The notes under the pieces were generated by a model. It was not told the DNA's origin, made no database searches, and saw only the letters and a list, made by a program, of their open reading frames with translations. A stretch of 64,000 nucleotides of DNA, taken from contig NZ_CP012600.1 of assembly GCF_001278705.1 (NCBI RefSeq), positions 2,480,190 through 2,544,189 on the forward strand, written 5' to 3'. This document shows positions 8,711 through 17,798 of this stretch, piece by piece; positions within the stretch are counted from its first letter, which is position 1; the number at the start of each line of letters is the position of its first letter. This DNA comes from Bacillus gobiensis (GTDB taxonomy: Bacteria; Bacillota; Bacilli; Bacillales; Bacillaceae). Made by a program: the position numbers and the translations under genes.

Positions 8711-9875
8711 AACTGTTTCTTAATTTTTTTACAAATCTGTCTGTCGCCAATAAACCCAGCAGGCAAAGAACCATTAAAATGGGCGGCAAATACCGATTGA
8801 TTTCTCCATCCACATGCTGTGTCTGTTGAATCGGATCTTCTTCTTTCGGTTCATGTTTATTGTCAATTGCCAGCTGCATCGAATTTATTATCCGGCCATC
8901 TTCTCCCAGTATATTCAGCTTACCAGAGCTATCTACACGTTCGGAAAGGGTTTCGTTTTTTTTCTTCGTGATCATTAAATCACTTGGCAGTTTGGCGCTG
9001 TCTGCCGATTCTGTCGAGAAGGATTCACCTTGAACATATTTTTTGGTTTCAAAGCCTTTGAAGCCGTAATCAAGGAGCTGCATCGTATCCTTGTACATGA
9101 AGTTTTTTTGATCAGCCTTCAACACGACTGCGATGAGATCTAAATTGTCTCTTTTGGCTGTCGTAACAAGGGTGTGCTTAGATTCGTTCACAAAGCCATT
9201 TTTACCGCCTGTAATTCCCGCATAAGAAATTTCCCCTGTAAGCATCCGGTGGTGATTAACCAGTGTCGTATCCCATGATTTTCCGTTCCATGGGAGTTTT
9301 TTTGTTTGAAAAATTTCTCTGAACCCGTCATTTTTCATTGCATACGCGGTGATTTTCGCCATGTCTTCTGAGGTTGTATAATGATCTTCATGAAAAAGTC
9401 CGCTTGGATTCATAAAATTCGTCTGAGAAACGCCTATTCTCTCATGGAGGTAAGCATTAATATCTTTTGAAAATTGATCAGGATTACCGCTGACATATTC
9501 CGCTACGGCCATTGCAGCGTCATTGCCTGAGTTGATCAGCATGCCTTGAATCAATTGCTTCAATTTCATATGTTCTCCTTCTTCAAGATACACCTTCGTT
9601 CCATCCATATTTGCCGCATTGGCACTCACGGTAACTTTATCTTCAAGATTCGCTTTTTCAATAGCATAAATAGCCGTTGCAATCTTAGTTATACTCGCGG
9701 GGTACATTTTTTTTCCGCTGTTTTTTTGGAATATAATATCCCCTGACTTCGCATCCATCAAAATAGCAGATTCACTTTCTAACACAGGCTCTTTCTCAGC
9801 TGCACCTGCCTGCTTTTGAATTCCTGCTGCAAATAGTAGGACGATAAGTAGAAGAATGGATCGTATAAAGAACAT
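8709..9875 (-). CDS. D-alanyl-D-alanine carboxypeptidase (penicillin-binding protein, S11)
   Basis: A 388-residue exported serine peptidase that removes the terminal D-Ala from peptidoglycan stem peptides. A signal peptide covers residues 1-25. Active-site motifs are SITK (Ser61, Lys64), SGN (116-118) and KNG at 225-227 in place of the common KTG. A membrane segment near residues 362-380 followed by KKLRNS anchors the C-terminus, unlike the amphipathic helix of classical DacA. It is single-gene, with its own terminator, and is read away from htrB. The exact paralogue cannot be fixed by eye, so no symbol is given. Confidence 0.85.
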   Translation of the reverse strand: MFFIRSILLLIVLLFAAGIQKQAGAAEKEPVLESESAILMDAKSGDIIFQKNSGKKMYPASITKIATAIYAIEKANLEDKVTVSANAANMDGTKVYLEEGEHMKLKQLIQGMLINSGNDAAMAVAEYVSGNPDQFSKDINAYLHERIGVSQTNFMNPSGLFHEDHYTTSEDMAKITAYAMKNDGFREIFQTKKLPWNGKSWDTTLVNHHRMLTGEISYAGITGGKNGFVNESKHTLVTTAKRDNLDLIAVVLKADQKNFMYKDTMQLLDYGFKGFETKKYVQGESFSTESADSAKLPSDLMITKKKNETLSERVDSSGKLNILGEDGRIINSMQLAIDNKHEPKEEDPIQQTQHVDGEINRYLPPILMVLCLLGLLATDRFVKKLRNS

Positions 9876-10021
9876 GGAATCACCTGTATATGTAAAAGTT
9901 TCGAAAAAGTCTATATTTCCCTCTTAAATCTTATCAGTCCCGAATGGTAGATTTCAATGGAATTCGGAAGTTTTATAGGTCTTTTACCAGGAATCAAACA
10001 TGCAAATTATAATAACATAGT

Positions 10022-10048
10022 AAAAAACGACCTATAAAGGCCGTTTTT
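10022..10048 (-). terminator. terminator of htrB
   Basis: AAAAACGGCCT and AGGTCGTTTTT (minus strand, one G-U pair) form an 11-pair stem with a 4-base loop 18 bases after the htrB stop, ending in a T run. Confidence 0.8.
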
Positions 10049-10065
10049 ACCAATTATATTCTATT

Positions 10066-11532
10066 TTAAGACTCCTCTTCTTTTTGACTAAGCGTAACAC
10101 TGAATGTTTGTTTCTTGCCTTCACGAAGAACATCCATCGTGACCTTATCGCCAATTTTAGTTTCTTTATATAAAATATTTTTTAAATCACCAGTGTTTGT
10201 GACTGATTTGCCGTTAATTCCTACAATAACGTCGCCGGACTTAATTCCTGCTTTTTGAGCCGCAGACCCGGACTGCACATCATCTATATACGCGCCTTTA
10301 TTCAGCTGATCCCCAAAGAGGCCGAGTGTGCCTTCTTGATAGTTTTGCGGAACCCTCTCCATATCTAACATACTTACTCCAAGAAACGGCCGTTCAACGT
10401 TTCCTTTTTCAAGGAGTTCATCTACAATTGGCTGCAGATCATTGCTTGGAATAGCGAAGCCTATCGACTCTACTCCGGTTTCGCTGATTTTCAAACTGTT
10501 AATGCCAATGACCTGTCCATCGCTATTAATCAAGGGACCTCCGCTGTTTCCAGCATTAATCGCCGCATCGGTTTGCAGCACGTTCATTTCCCAGCTTCCT
10601 TGCGAGGTCGAAACATCCACCGACCGGTTGATTCCACTAATAATACCTTCAGTTACAGTTCTGGAAAAGTCGTGTCCAAGCGGATTTCCGATGGCAATGA
10701 CTTGATCGCCGGGTCTCGCTTTGGAGGAATTTCCGAAGCTGGCTACCGAATCAATTCCTTTTGAGCTTATTTCAAGAACAGCTAAGTCGGTTAACGCATC
10801 ACTTCCGACTAATTTTGCTTCCGTGTCGCTGCCATCAAAAAGAGAGACTTTGACTTTGTTAGCTCCTTCTACGACATGGTTGTTTGTAACAATATAAGCC
10901 TTATCGCCATCCTTTTTAAAGACAATGCCAGTTCCCGTTCCACTTTCTACACCTTTGTTGCTATTGTTTTCAAATCCGAAGCTGCTTTGTTGGTTTTGGA
11001 TGTTGCTGATACCGACAATAGATGGTGACAGCTCTTCCACCATATCCGCAATTGAATCGGAGTTGTTTTTAGAAGCAGATGTCTTTGTAAAATTAGGAGA
11101 CTGCTCCTGTCCAGAGCTTGCATTCTCCGTTATCGGGGTATTTTCCTCTTGTTGATTTGGCAAATAAGGGAACACGCCAAGCACCAAGCCGCCTCCAATG
11201 ACACCTCCGAGGATGGGGCTCAGCCAAGAAGCTGCTCTTCGTTTTTTTGTCTTATTGTTATTTTTTTCTCTCGATTCTTCAACGGAAGCTGCTGTTTCAC
11301 CCGCTTCGTAAATTGTTTGATTTGGTTGAGAATTTTGTTTCGATATGACCGGAGCGTCGACTTTGTCTGAATCATCTCGTGTATCGTCACTGTTCCAAAC
11401 AACACGGCGTTCTTCTTCCTGTTTGTAAGAATTCGGCTCATCGGCTTTCGAGTTGTATTGATTTTGCTCGTTTGAGTTATTGTTCTGTTGATTATTATTT
11501 TCTTGGTTTTGGTCTTCTCGTCTGTAATCCAT
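10066..11532 (-). CDS. htrB: membrane-anchored serine protease HtrB (DegP family)
   Basis: A 488-residue quality-control protease. The N-terminal about 110 residues are Asn/Gln/Glu-rich and cytosolic, followed by one membrane segment (WLSPILGGVIGGGLVLGVF), an extracytoplasmic trypsin-like domain with His219 (NNHVVEG), Asp249 (DLAVLEI) and Ser330 (GNSGGPL), and a C-terminal PDZ domain. ATG 11532 is set by AAGAAGGAG 11 bases upstream; an in-frame start at 11586 lacks one. It is divergent from cssRS, the B. subtilis arrangement for htrB, whose product degrades misfolded exported proteins. CssR control is supported by octamers in the shared promoter. Confidence 0.92.
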   Translation of the reverse strand: MDYRREDQNQENNNQQNNNSNEQNQYNSKADEPNSYKQEEERRVVWNSDDTRDDSDKVDAPVISKQNSQPNQTIYEAGETAASVEESREKNNNKTKKRRAASWLSPILGGVIGGGLVLGVFPYLPNQQEENTPITENASSGQEQSPNFTKTSASKNNSDSIADMVEELSPSIVGISNIQNQQSSFGFENNSNKGVESGTGTGIVFKKDGDKAYIVTNNHVVEGANKVKVSLFDGSDTEAKLVGSDALTDLAVLEISSKGIDSVASFGNSSKARPGDQVIAIGNPLGHDFSRTVTEGIISGINRSVDVSTSQGSWEMNVLQTDAAINAGNSGGPLINSDGQVIGINSLKISETGVESIGFAIPSNDLQPIVDELLEKGNVERPFLGVSMLDMERVPQNYQEGTLGLFGDQLNKGAYIDDVQSGSAAQKAGIKSGDVIVGINGKSVTNTGDLKNILYKETKIGDKVTMDVLREGKKQTFSVTLSQKEEES

Positions 11533-11697
11533 GAAAAAATCACTCCTTCTTTCATTTCTATCATGGTCTGGTGCACAGCTTTCCAATCATCTTGCTATGT
11601 ACCAAAGAAATAACTTATCATCCAATCATTTCCTCATTCTCTTTCTTCCCTTACGTGTATAATACGCAAACATTGTGGGATAAAAATGAAAAAAATA

Positions 11698-11713
11698 TGT
11701 GAAATTGTGAAAA
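11698..11713 (-). promoter_or_regulatory. tandem octamers, likely CssR site
   Basis: On the minus strand TTTTCACA is followed directly by ATTTCACA. Tandem TTTTCANA octamers are reported upstream of CssR-controlled htrA/htrB genes. The pair lies between the htrB and cssR promoters, immediately upstream of the cssR -35 region. Confidence 0.6.
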
Positions 11714-11716
11714 ACC

Positions 11717-11745
11717 TTCTTGAATACATATTAACCGTTTATAAT
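11717..11745 (+). promoter_or_regulatory. cssR promoter
   Basis: TTCTTG, a 17-base spacer and a perfect TATAAT lie 26 bases before the cssR start. The poor -35 box just behind the octamers suits an activated promoter. Confidence 0.6.
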
Positions 11746-11770
11746 GGCGTAAGAAAGGATGTGACTCATT

Positions 11771-12439
11771 TTGTCCTACACAGTTAACCTTGTGGAAGAT
11801 GAACAAAGCTTAAATGAGCTGTTAACGAAATACTTACAAAGCGAGGGCTGGATCGTTACGTCTTTTTTAAATGGAACAGATGCAATCAACAAGTTAACGC
11901 CCTCTCCTCATATTTGGATCCTTGATATCATGCTCCCTGATATTGACGGCTACACGATAATCAAGGAAATTAAAAAACAAGACCCGGCCGTTCCTGTCAT
12001 TTTTATATCGGCAAGAGACGCCGATATTGATAGAGTACTCGGCCTTGAACTGGGAAGCAGCGATTATATTTCAAAGCCATTCCTGCCCAGGGAACTCATC
12101 ATTCGTGTAAAAAAACTACTTGAACTAGTATATAAAAATGACAGGCCAAAAGCTTCCCCTCTCCTTTCTCCGTATGAGGTTTACGAAGAGCTGAGAGAAG
12201 TCTACAAAAATGGTGTATCGATCACTTTGACATCAAAGGAGTTTGACCTTTTGCTATTATTTATTAAAAACAAAGGCCATGCATTTTCCAGGGAAGATAT
12301 TTTGGTGAAAATTTGGGGAGATAACTATTTTGGCACCGATCGTGTCGTCGATGATCTCGTTCGGCGATTAAGAAAAAAAATGCCTGAGCTTAAGGTCGAG
12401 ACGATCTACGGGTTTGGCTACAGGATGGCAAAAGGATGA
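11771..12439 (+). CDS. cssR: response regulator CssR
   Basis: A 222-residue OmpR-family regulator of the secretion-stress response. The receiver domain holds the phosphoacceptor Asp52 in WILDIMLPD and the conserved Lys in YISKPF near 102; a winged helix (SPYEVYEELREVY to TIYGFGYRMAKG) binds DNA. The TTG start at 11771 follows AAAGGATG. It overlaps cssS by four bases. Known targets in B. subtilis are htrA, htrB and its own operon, and the neighbouring divergent htrB agrees with this. Confidence 0.92.
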   Translation: MSYTVNLVEDEQSLNELLTKYLQSEGWIVTSFLNGTDAINKLTPSPHIWILDIMLPDIDGYTIIKEIKKQDPAVPVIFISARDADIDRVLGLELGSSDYISKPFLPRELIIRVKKLLELVYKNDRPKASPLLSPYEVYEELREVYKNGVSITLTSKEFDLLLLFIKNKGHAFSREDILVKIWGDNYFGTDRVVDDLVRRLRKKMPELKVETIYGFGYRMAKG

Positions 12440-13791
12440 AAAACAAACCTCTCGCCTTTCAAATTTGGTTATCAATAGCAGCGATTTTATTTGTTATTGC
12501 CATTTTGTTGATGATTTTGCTGCTCACGACGTTACGAAACTTTTTTACGGATGAAATCTATACGACGATCGAAAATGAGCAGCACATTTTAACTGAGTTT
12601 CGAGTGCCCGGTTCTCTGGAGAGACGCGATTTTTCCAAAGATGCCTCTGCACCGAGCACGGAACGATCGGTGCAGCACATCCTGCTTCCAGAGGATATCT
12701 CCCTGTACCGAAAACAGCAATTTGTTCCCGACTCGTTCATAAAAAAGGTCTATGAATTGGTCAACAGCCAACACACAAAGACGAGAAGATATTCTGAAGA
12801 TATAGGCAATACAAGAGTTTTCTTCGTCGTAAAAAAAGTGATCGTCAATGACCAGCCGGGATACCTGCTTTCCTATGCATTTGATTCGTATCGGGACACA
12901 CTGTCATTCACACTGTTTAAAAGGCTGCTTTACGGTTTAGCTATTGTACTGATATTAAGCTGGATTCCTTCTCTTTGGCTGGCGCGTTATTTATCAAGAC
13001 CCTTGGTCACTTTGGAAAAGCACGTCAAACAAATCAGCAAACAGGACTGGCACGATCCTGTGACCGTCGATCGGACGGATGAAATTGGACATCTCGGCCA
13101 AAGCATCGAGGATATGAGGCAAAAGCTTATTCATAAGGATGAGACAGAAAGAGCATTAATGCAAAATATTTCACACGACTTAAAAACACCAGTAATGGTC
13201 ATTCGCGGGTACACTCAAGCAATAAAGGACGGAATCTTTCCGCAGGGTGATTTAGATAGTACAGTGGATGTCATTGAAGCGGAAGCTGAAAAATTGGAGA
13301 AGAAAATCAAAAATTTATTATACCTGACAAAACTGGATTATCTTTCGAAACAAAAGCAAGTTCGGGAAACATTTCATTTGAGCGAAACGATCCAATCGGT
13401 TGTGGATCGGTTAAAATGGTCTAGAATCGATATAGATTGGCTGACCTCTTTAGATGATGTATCTATTGAAGGGGATGAAGAACAGTGGAATAAATTGGTC
13501 GAAAACATTTTGGAAAACCAAATACGCTATGCGGAACAAACCATAGAAATTCAGGTTCGCACAGGAAATGCAAATGAAGCCATTCTAACGATCAAAAATG
13601 ATGGACCGCATATTGAAGAAAAGATGCTTACCAGCCTATTTGAGCCTTTTAATAAAGGGAAGAAAGGCGAATTCGGAATAGGGCTTAGCATCGTAAAACG
13701 TATATTGGAGCTTCATAATGCAAAAATCAAGATTGAAAATAAAGAAACAGGAGTGTGCTATACAATCATCGTTCCAAAAAACAGGCTGTAA
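12436..13791 (+). CDS. cssS: sensor histidine kinase CssS
   Basis: A 451-residue membrane kinase, partner of CssR. Membrane segments near residues 10-34 and 165-185 flank an extracytoplasmic sensor loop of about 130 residues. A HAMP linker (LSRPLVTLEKHVKQIS) leads to the dimerisation helix with His247 in NISHDLKTP, and the ATPase domain shows the N box (ENILENQIRYAE) and GIGLSIVKRIL. It detects misfolded proteins at the membrane-wall interface. Translational coupling to cssR through ATGA is visible. Confidence 0.9.
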   Translation: MKNKPLAFQIWLSIAAILFVIAILLMILLLTTLRNFFTDEIYTTIENEQHILTEFRVPGSLERRDFSKDASAPSTERSVQHILLPEDISLYRKQQFVPDSFIKKVYELVNSQHTKTRRYSEDIGNTRVFFVVKKVIVNDQPGYLLSYAFDSYRDTLSFTLFKRLLYGLAIVLILSWIPSLWLARYLSRPLVTLEKHVKQISKQDWHDPVTVDRTDEIGHLGQSIEDMRQKLIHKDETERALMQNISHDLKTPVMVIRGYTQAIKDGIFPQGDLDSTVDVIEAEAEKLEKKIKNLLYLTKLDYLSKQKQVRETFHLSETIQSVVDRLKWSRIDIDWLTSLDDVSIEGDEEQWNKLVENILENQIRYAEQTIEIQVRTGNANEAILTIKNDGPHIEEKMLTSLFEPFNKGKKGEFGIGLSIVKRILELHNAKIKIENKETGVCYTIIVPKNRL

Positions 13792-13811
13792 TCTGCGCAG
13801 TCTGTTTTTTT
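13776..13811 (+). terminator. terminator of cssRS
   Basis: AAAAAACAGGCTG pairs with CAGTCTGTTTTTT (one G-U), spanning the cssS stop codon and ending in seven T. It also overlaps the stop of the converging small ORF. Confidence 0.8.
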
Positions 13812-13974
13812 ACGTAAATGAATATCCGTTTAAATCACGATAGCCTTTTGTCACATGTCTTTTCGAATGCTGTATCCAGCGTTTTTCTTCGACCATTTGC
13901 TTTGGATAACTGACTTTTTCAGCTTTGATTCCCTGGCTTTTTAAACGGGAAATGATCTGTTCCAATTCTTTCAT
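13810..13974 (-). CDS. small basic protein of unknown function
   Basis: A 54-codon frame (MKELEQIISRLKSQGIKAEK... ending RDLNGYSFT) with AAAGGGTG 7 bases before its ATG. The product is basic, rich in Lys and Arg, with no cysteine, membrane segment or recognised family. The start lies 26 bases from a TGACC-N4-GGTCA-like element shared with the divergent TetR gene, so co-regulation is plausible. Its stop is in the cssS terminator. Coding status rests on the ribosome site, normal codon use and position; no homologue was recognised. Confidence 0.55.
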   Translation of the reverse strand: MKELEQIISRLKSQGIKAEKVSYPKQMVEEKRWIQHSKRHVTKGYRDLNGYSFT

Positions 13975-13999
13975 GGCGATGCACCCTTTCAGTTAATTT

Positions 14000-14013
14000 T
14001 GACCATACAGTCA
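14000..14013. promoter_or_regulatory. possible TetR operator, distal copy
   Basis: TGACCATACAGTCA is an imperfect inverted repeat related to the proximal element at 14080. It lies upstream of the small basic ORF on the minus strand. Confidence 0.4.
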
Positions 14014-14079
14014 CCTTACTATATAATATATAAAACAAGAGTATGAATTACAAGTTACAATCTTGTTAAATTTTCGGTT

Positions 14080-14093
14080 TGACCACTTGGTCA
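14080..14093. promoter_or_regulatory. possible TetR operator, proximal copy
   Basis: TGACCACTTGGTCA is a 5-4-5 inverted repeat 37 bases upstream of the TetR start, suited to autoregulation. Confidence 0.5.
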
Positions 14094-14130
14094 CTCCTTT
14101 AGCCAACGTCAACATGGAGGATGGGCATTC

Positions 14131-15018
14131 ATGAAGCAAAAAGAAATAAGCATCATTAATCAAGCAATTAAATTGTTCGCAGAAAAAGGATATAAAACGA
14201 CCTCTGTTCAAGAAATCGCTGATGAATGCGGAATATCCAAAGGCGCTTTTTACATTTACTTCAAATCGAAAGACGCATTATTGGTAAGCATCCTCGAATA
14301 CTATTATCACAAAGTATTTACCCGAATTGACGAATTGAAAACCAGCCATCTCCCCCCCAAAGAAGTTTATCGGAAGCAGCTTGCGGTTTATTATGAAAAT
14401 ATTCTTGAACACCAGGATTTTATTACGATGCAAATGAAAGAAAAATCAATGCCTGACAATAAGGACATTCGTACGATCGCCAATCAGTTCAAAGCGACAT
14501 CACTTGAACTGCATACACAAAATGTAAAGCACATTTACGGTGAAGGCATTGCCCCCTATCTGGCCGATATTTGCTTATTAATTGAGGGGCTTACCCACGT
14601 CTATTTGGAGCTGATCATTTTATATAAACTTCCATTAGAAATCAGCAGGCTGACATCCACGATTGTCGACAGGGTCGATGACCTTGTCCAAGGGATGATT
14701 AGAAGAAATGAAAAGCCGCTTGTGACAAACTTGACTGCTAGCAGCTTATTTGAATGGCCGGATATGGAGCATAAACCGGGACATTCAATGATCAAAAAAA
14801 TTAAAGAAAAAGCCTCACGTCTACCCGACCGCTCTCATCATCAAGAAATCATGGAAAGCTTGGAGCTGCTTGAAAATGAACTTAGGCATCCAACTCCGCG
14901 AACTGCAATTATTAAAGGCATGATTGCCAATTTAAAAGCAGTAGACGAAATTAAAGGAGAAGCTGAAATGCTCGATCATCTGATAAATGAAAGAAAGAAT
15001 GGTTCCAACTTCATCTAA
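14131..15018 (+). CDS. TetR/AcrR family regulator
   Basis: A 295-residue one-component regulator, about 90 residues longer than the family average. Residues 1-50 form the helix-turn-helix (ALFAEKGYKTTSVQEIA-like block, then GISKGAFYIYFKSKDALL). The following ligand-binding domain is helical, and a C-terminal extension from about 205 (SLFEWPDMEHKPGH onward) is charged and possibly coiled. Ligand and targets are unknown. Two related palindromes sit in the divergent region towards the small basic ORF, the only evident target besides itself. No efflux gene is adjacent. Confidence 0.8.
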   Translation: MKQKEISIINQAIKLFAEKGYKTTSVQEIADECGISKGAFYIYFKSKDALLVSILEYYYHKVFTRIDELKTSHLPPKEVYRKQLAVYYENILEHQDFITMQMKEKSMPDNKDIRTIANQFKATSLELHTQNVKHIYGEGIAPYLADICLLIEGLTHVYLELIILYKLPLEISRLTSTIVDRVDDLVQGMIRRNEKPLVTNLTASSLFEWPDMEHKPGHSMIKKIKEKASRLPDRSHHQEIMESLELLENELRHPTPRTAIIKGMIANLKAVDEIKGEAEMLDHLINERKNGSNFI

Positions 15019-15026
15019 AATGGGGG

Positions 15027-15051
15027 GAAACGGCTGAATGACAGCCGTTTC
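15027..15051. terminator. convergent terminator tetR / citG
   Basis: GAAACGGCTG and CAGCCGTTTC form a perfect 10-pair stem with a 5-base loop between the two converging stops. Confidence 0.75.
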
Positions 15052-15060
15052 TTCCGTATG

Positions 15061-16449
15061 TTAAGCCTTTGAATTCACCATATCTTCCGGCTTCACAAAC
15101 CGATCAAACTCTTCCTCAGTTAATAGATTTAATTTCAAAGAAGCCTCTTTCAATGTCAAACCTTCTTTATGGGCAAGCTTTGCGATTTTCGCCGCATTTT
15201 CATACCCGATATGCGGATTCAATGCAGTCACCAGCATAAGTGATTCTTCCAAATTCCGTTGAATAACTTCTTGATTCGGTTCAATTCCAACCGCACAATT
15301 GTCATGGAATGAGTGAATTCCTTCAGCAAGCAGCTGGACGGATTGCAGGAAGTTATAAGCAATCACGGGCTTGAACACATTTAATTCAAAATTCCCTTGG
15401 CTTGCAGCAATTCCAATTGTTGCGTCATTCCCCATGACCTGTACAGCAATCATCGTTAATGCTTCACATTGAGTCGGGTTTACTTTTCCCGGCATAATTG
15501 AGCTTCCCGGTTCGTTCTCAGGAATCACCAGTTCGCCAATTCCACATCGCGGCCCGCTCGCAAGCCATCTTACATCGTTCGCAATTTTCATTAAATCAGC
15601 TGCCAACGCTTTTATTGCCCCATGCACATAGGTTAATTCGTCATGACTCGTTAGGGCATGAAACTTATTCGGCGAAGAACGGAAGTTGTGCTTCGTCAAC
15701 TGACTGATTTCCTCCGCTACTATGTTCCCAAACTCCGGATGAGCATTTATCCCGGTTCCTACCGCGGTTCCGCCAATAGCCAATTCGCGGATTTTTTCAG
15801 TAGATTCCAGAATCATTTCTTTCGAACGCTCCAGCATGTATACCCATCCGCTGATTTCCTGACCTAACGTTAATGGCGTAGCATCCTGCAGATGGGTCCG
15901 GCCAATTTTCACGACATCTTCATAGGCTTGGGCCTTCTCATCAAGAGTGCCTTTCAGCTGATCGATCGCCGGAATAAGCTTTTCGTAGACTGATAGTACA
16001 GCAGCAACGTGCATTGCCGTAGGAAAGGTGTCGTTTGAGCTTTGACTGCGGTTCACGTCATCATTTGGGTGGATCCTTTCCGATACGCCTTTTTCTTGCA
16101 GATATTCGGTCGCCAGGTTAGCAACAACCTCGTTCATATTCATGTTGCTTTGGGTTCCGCTGCCAGTTTGCCAAACAACCAATGGAAATTGATCATCGTA
16201 CGTACCTTTCAAGACCTCATCACAGACGGATACGATTGCCTTTGATTTCTCCTTCTCCAAATTCCCAAGCCTTTCATTCGCAATTGCTGTACTTCTCTTG
16301 AGAATTGCAAACGCCTTCACAATTTCGTGCGGCATTTTTTCATTGCCTATTTTAAAATTCTCCCTGCTTCTTTGAGTTTGCGCCCCCCAATATTTGTCTG
16401 CCGGTACTTTTATTTCTCCCATTGTGTCTTTTTCAATTCTGTATTCCAT
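15061..16449 (-). CDS. citG: class II fumarate hydratase CitG
   Basis: A 462-residue enzyme of the TCA cycle that interconverts fumarate and L-malate as a homotetramer. The N-terminal [20 protein letters not shown] is the class II fumarase opening; [14 protein letters not shown] carries the catalytic histidine and [16 protein letters not shown] is the superfamily signature with the mobile serine loop. The start at 16449 is set by GGAGGG 7 bases upstream and matches the length of B. subtilis CitG; the frame extends five codons further up. No iron-sulfur cluster is used by this class. Single gene near the css genes, as in B. subtilis. Confidence 0.95.
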   Translation of the reverse strand: MEYRIEKDTMGEIKVPADKYWGAQTQRSRENFKIGNEKMPHEIVKAFAILKRSTAIANERLGNLEKEKSKAIVSVCDEVLKGTYDDQFPLVVWQTGSGTQSNMNMNEVVANLATEYLQEKGVSERIHPNDDVNRSQSSNDTFPTAMHVAAVLSVYEKLIPAIDQLKGTLDEKAQAYEDVVKIGRTHLQDATPLTLGQEISGWVYMLERSKEMILESTEKIRELAIGGTAVGTGINAHPEFGNIVAEEISQLTKHNFRSSPNKFHALTSHDELTYVHGAIKALAADLMKIANDVRWLASGPRCGIGELVIPENEPGSSIMPGKVNPTQCEALTMIAVQVMGNDATIGIAASQGNFELNVFKPVIAYNFLQSVQLLAEGIHSFHDNCAVGIEPNQEVIQRNLEESLMLVTALNPHIGYENAAKIAKLAHKEGLTLKEASLKLNLLTEEEFDRFVKPEDMVNSKA

Positions 16450-16697
16450 TATGTATCCCTCCATTAATCTAGTACTTCGATGAAAACAAGTAATATCCTT
16501 TATTAAAATTTTATCGTATTTTTCTATGAAAATCTAAAAAAATTCGGTGGTACATCCATTGTGAACCTGACCTGCTTTTTAAGTGCTGTATTCCCCAACC
16601 GTTTTTTCATCAATATAGTTGTTCTTCAAAATTATCTAGAAGATCTTTTGAAGAGGTTGGGAGCCATGGTAAAATACAGTAGAAAGGGTGTGTCTGT

Positions 16698-17102
16698 TTG
16701 AAAAGAACGCTGCAGGTTGTCGGAATTCTATTAATTGTGGCAGGAATTCTAATATTCTTTGCGACGATGAACCAATCCCTCTTATCAGATCCGTATATAG
16801 GGGGTGGAGTGGGTTATATCGAGTCTATGATGTCTTTTTTGTCCTATTCTATAACTCCTATTCTTCTTATTATCGGAGGATTTCTCCTGCTCGGCACTGC
16901 CAAATTGATTGAAGTGCAAGAGCGGTCATCAGAAATGACAACTGCATTGCTAAAACAGCTGTTAGAAATGAAAAACGAAGCCCAAGCCCCTTCTGCCCCA
17001 ATGAATAATACTCACATAGCGGCAGATGAACAGGAATTGACAGCAGAAATAGAAGAAGAACTGCCATTTCAAGAAAACGAACGGAAATATTGGCACGGTT
17101 AA
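16698..17102 (+). CDS. two-segment small membrane protein
   Basis: A 134-residue protein of unknown function. Hydrophobic segments at about residues 5-24 and 50-70 enclose a short loop; the rest is a hydrophilic, acidic cytosolic tail with a helical stretch (LIEVQERSSEMTTALLKQLL) that could form a coiled coil. TTG 16698 follows AAAGGGTG with 7 bases between. It converges on liaR through a shared terminator. The layout resembles small envelope-stress membrane proteins, but no named family was recognised. Confidence 0.7.
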   Translation: MKRTLQVVGILLIVAGILIFFATMNQSLLSDPYIGGGVGYIESMMSFLSYSITPILLIIGGFLLLGTAKLIEVQERSSEMTTALLKQLLEMKNEAQAPSAPMNNTHIAADEQELTAEIEEELPFQENERKYWHG

Positions 17103-17129
17103 TGGCCGTAATGCAGGATAAAGTAATGA

Positions 17130-17157
17130 AGGCTTTCCTATAGTTTGGAAGGCCTTT
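17130..17157. terminator. convergent terminator before liaR stop
   Basis: AAGGCTTTCC and GGAAGGCCTT (one G-U pair) with an 8-base loop, then TATTTATT on the plus strand. Confidence 0.75.
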
Positions 17158-17159
17158 AT

Positions 17160-17798
17160 TTATTGTACAATCTTATTCCGGTGAGCGTAAATGGCTGCCT
17201 GGGTTCGGTCTGCCACCTCAAGCTTAGATAAAATATTCGTTACGTGAGTTTTCACTGTTTTTATCGTTATGTAAAGGTCCTCTGAAATATCTTTGTTTGT
17301 TTTGCCTTCAGCCAAGAGACGAAGTATTTCCAGCTCTCTGGCTGTCAATGAATGATGGAGCGGCTGCTCTGAAGAGGAATGACGCAATCTGGACAGGACT
17401 TTTCCCGCGACCTTTGCCTCAAGCTTCGGTTCTCCAATGCTTGCAGATCTGATCGCTTCGGCAATATCCTTTGCTTTTGAAGTTTTTAACAAGTAACTGA
17501 GAGCTCCGGCTTCAATGACAGGATAAACCTTATCATCGTCAATAAAGCTCGTTAACACGATGATTTTTGCGTTTTCCATTTGGCTGCAAATCTTTTTTGT
17601 CGCCTCTATTCCATCCATGCCCTCCATGACCAGATCCATAAGGATGACGTCTGGTTTTAGATCAACAGCCATTTTCACTCCAGTCTCCCCATCTGATGCT
17701 TCGCCAACTACTTCAATGTCAGACTGCGCTTCTAAAAATGCTGCCAACCCCATTCTAACCATCTCATGATCATCAATCAACAGTACCCGTATCAACAT
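17160..17798 (-). CDS. liaR: response regulator LiaR
   Basis: A 212-residue NarL/LuxR-type regulator of the response to lipid II-targeting antibiotics. The receiver has Asp55 in VILMDLVMEG; the C-terminal helix-turn-helix is LTARELEILRLLAEGKTNKD to TVKTHVTNILSKL. Start ATG 17798 is chosen because GGAGAGGAG lies 5-10 bases upstream and it gives the native N-terminus MLIRVLLIDD; this places the first 26 bases inside the end of liaS. It is the last gene of liaIHGFSR, and phosphorylated LiaR activates the liaI promoter. Confidence 0.93.
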   Translation of the reverse strand: MLIRVLLIDDHEMVRMGLAAFLEAQSDIEVVGEASDGETGVKMAVDLKPDVILMDLVMEGMDGIEATKKICSQMENAKIIVLTSFIDDDKVYPVIEAGALSYLLKTSKAKDIAEAIRSASIGEPKLEAKVAGKVLSRLRHSSSEQPLHHSLTARELEILRLLAEGKTNKDISEDLYITIKTVKTHVTNILSKLEVADRTQAAIYAHRNKIVQ

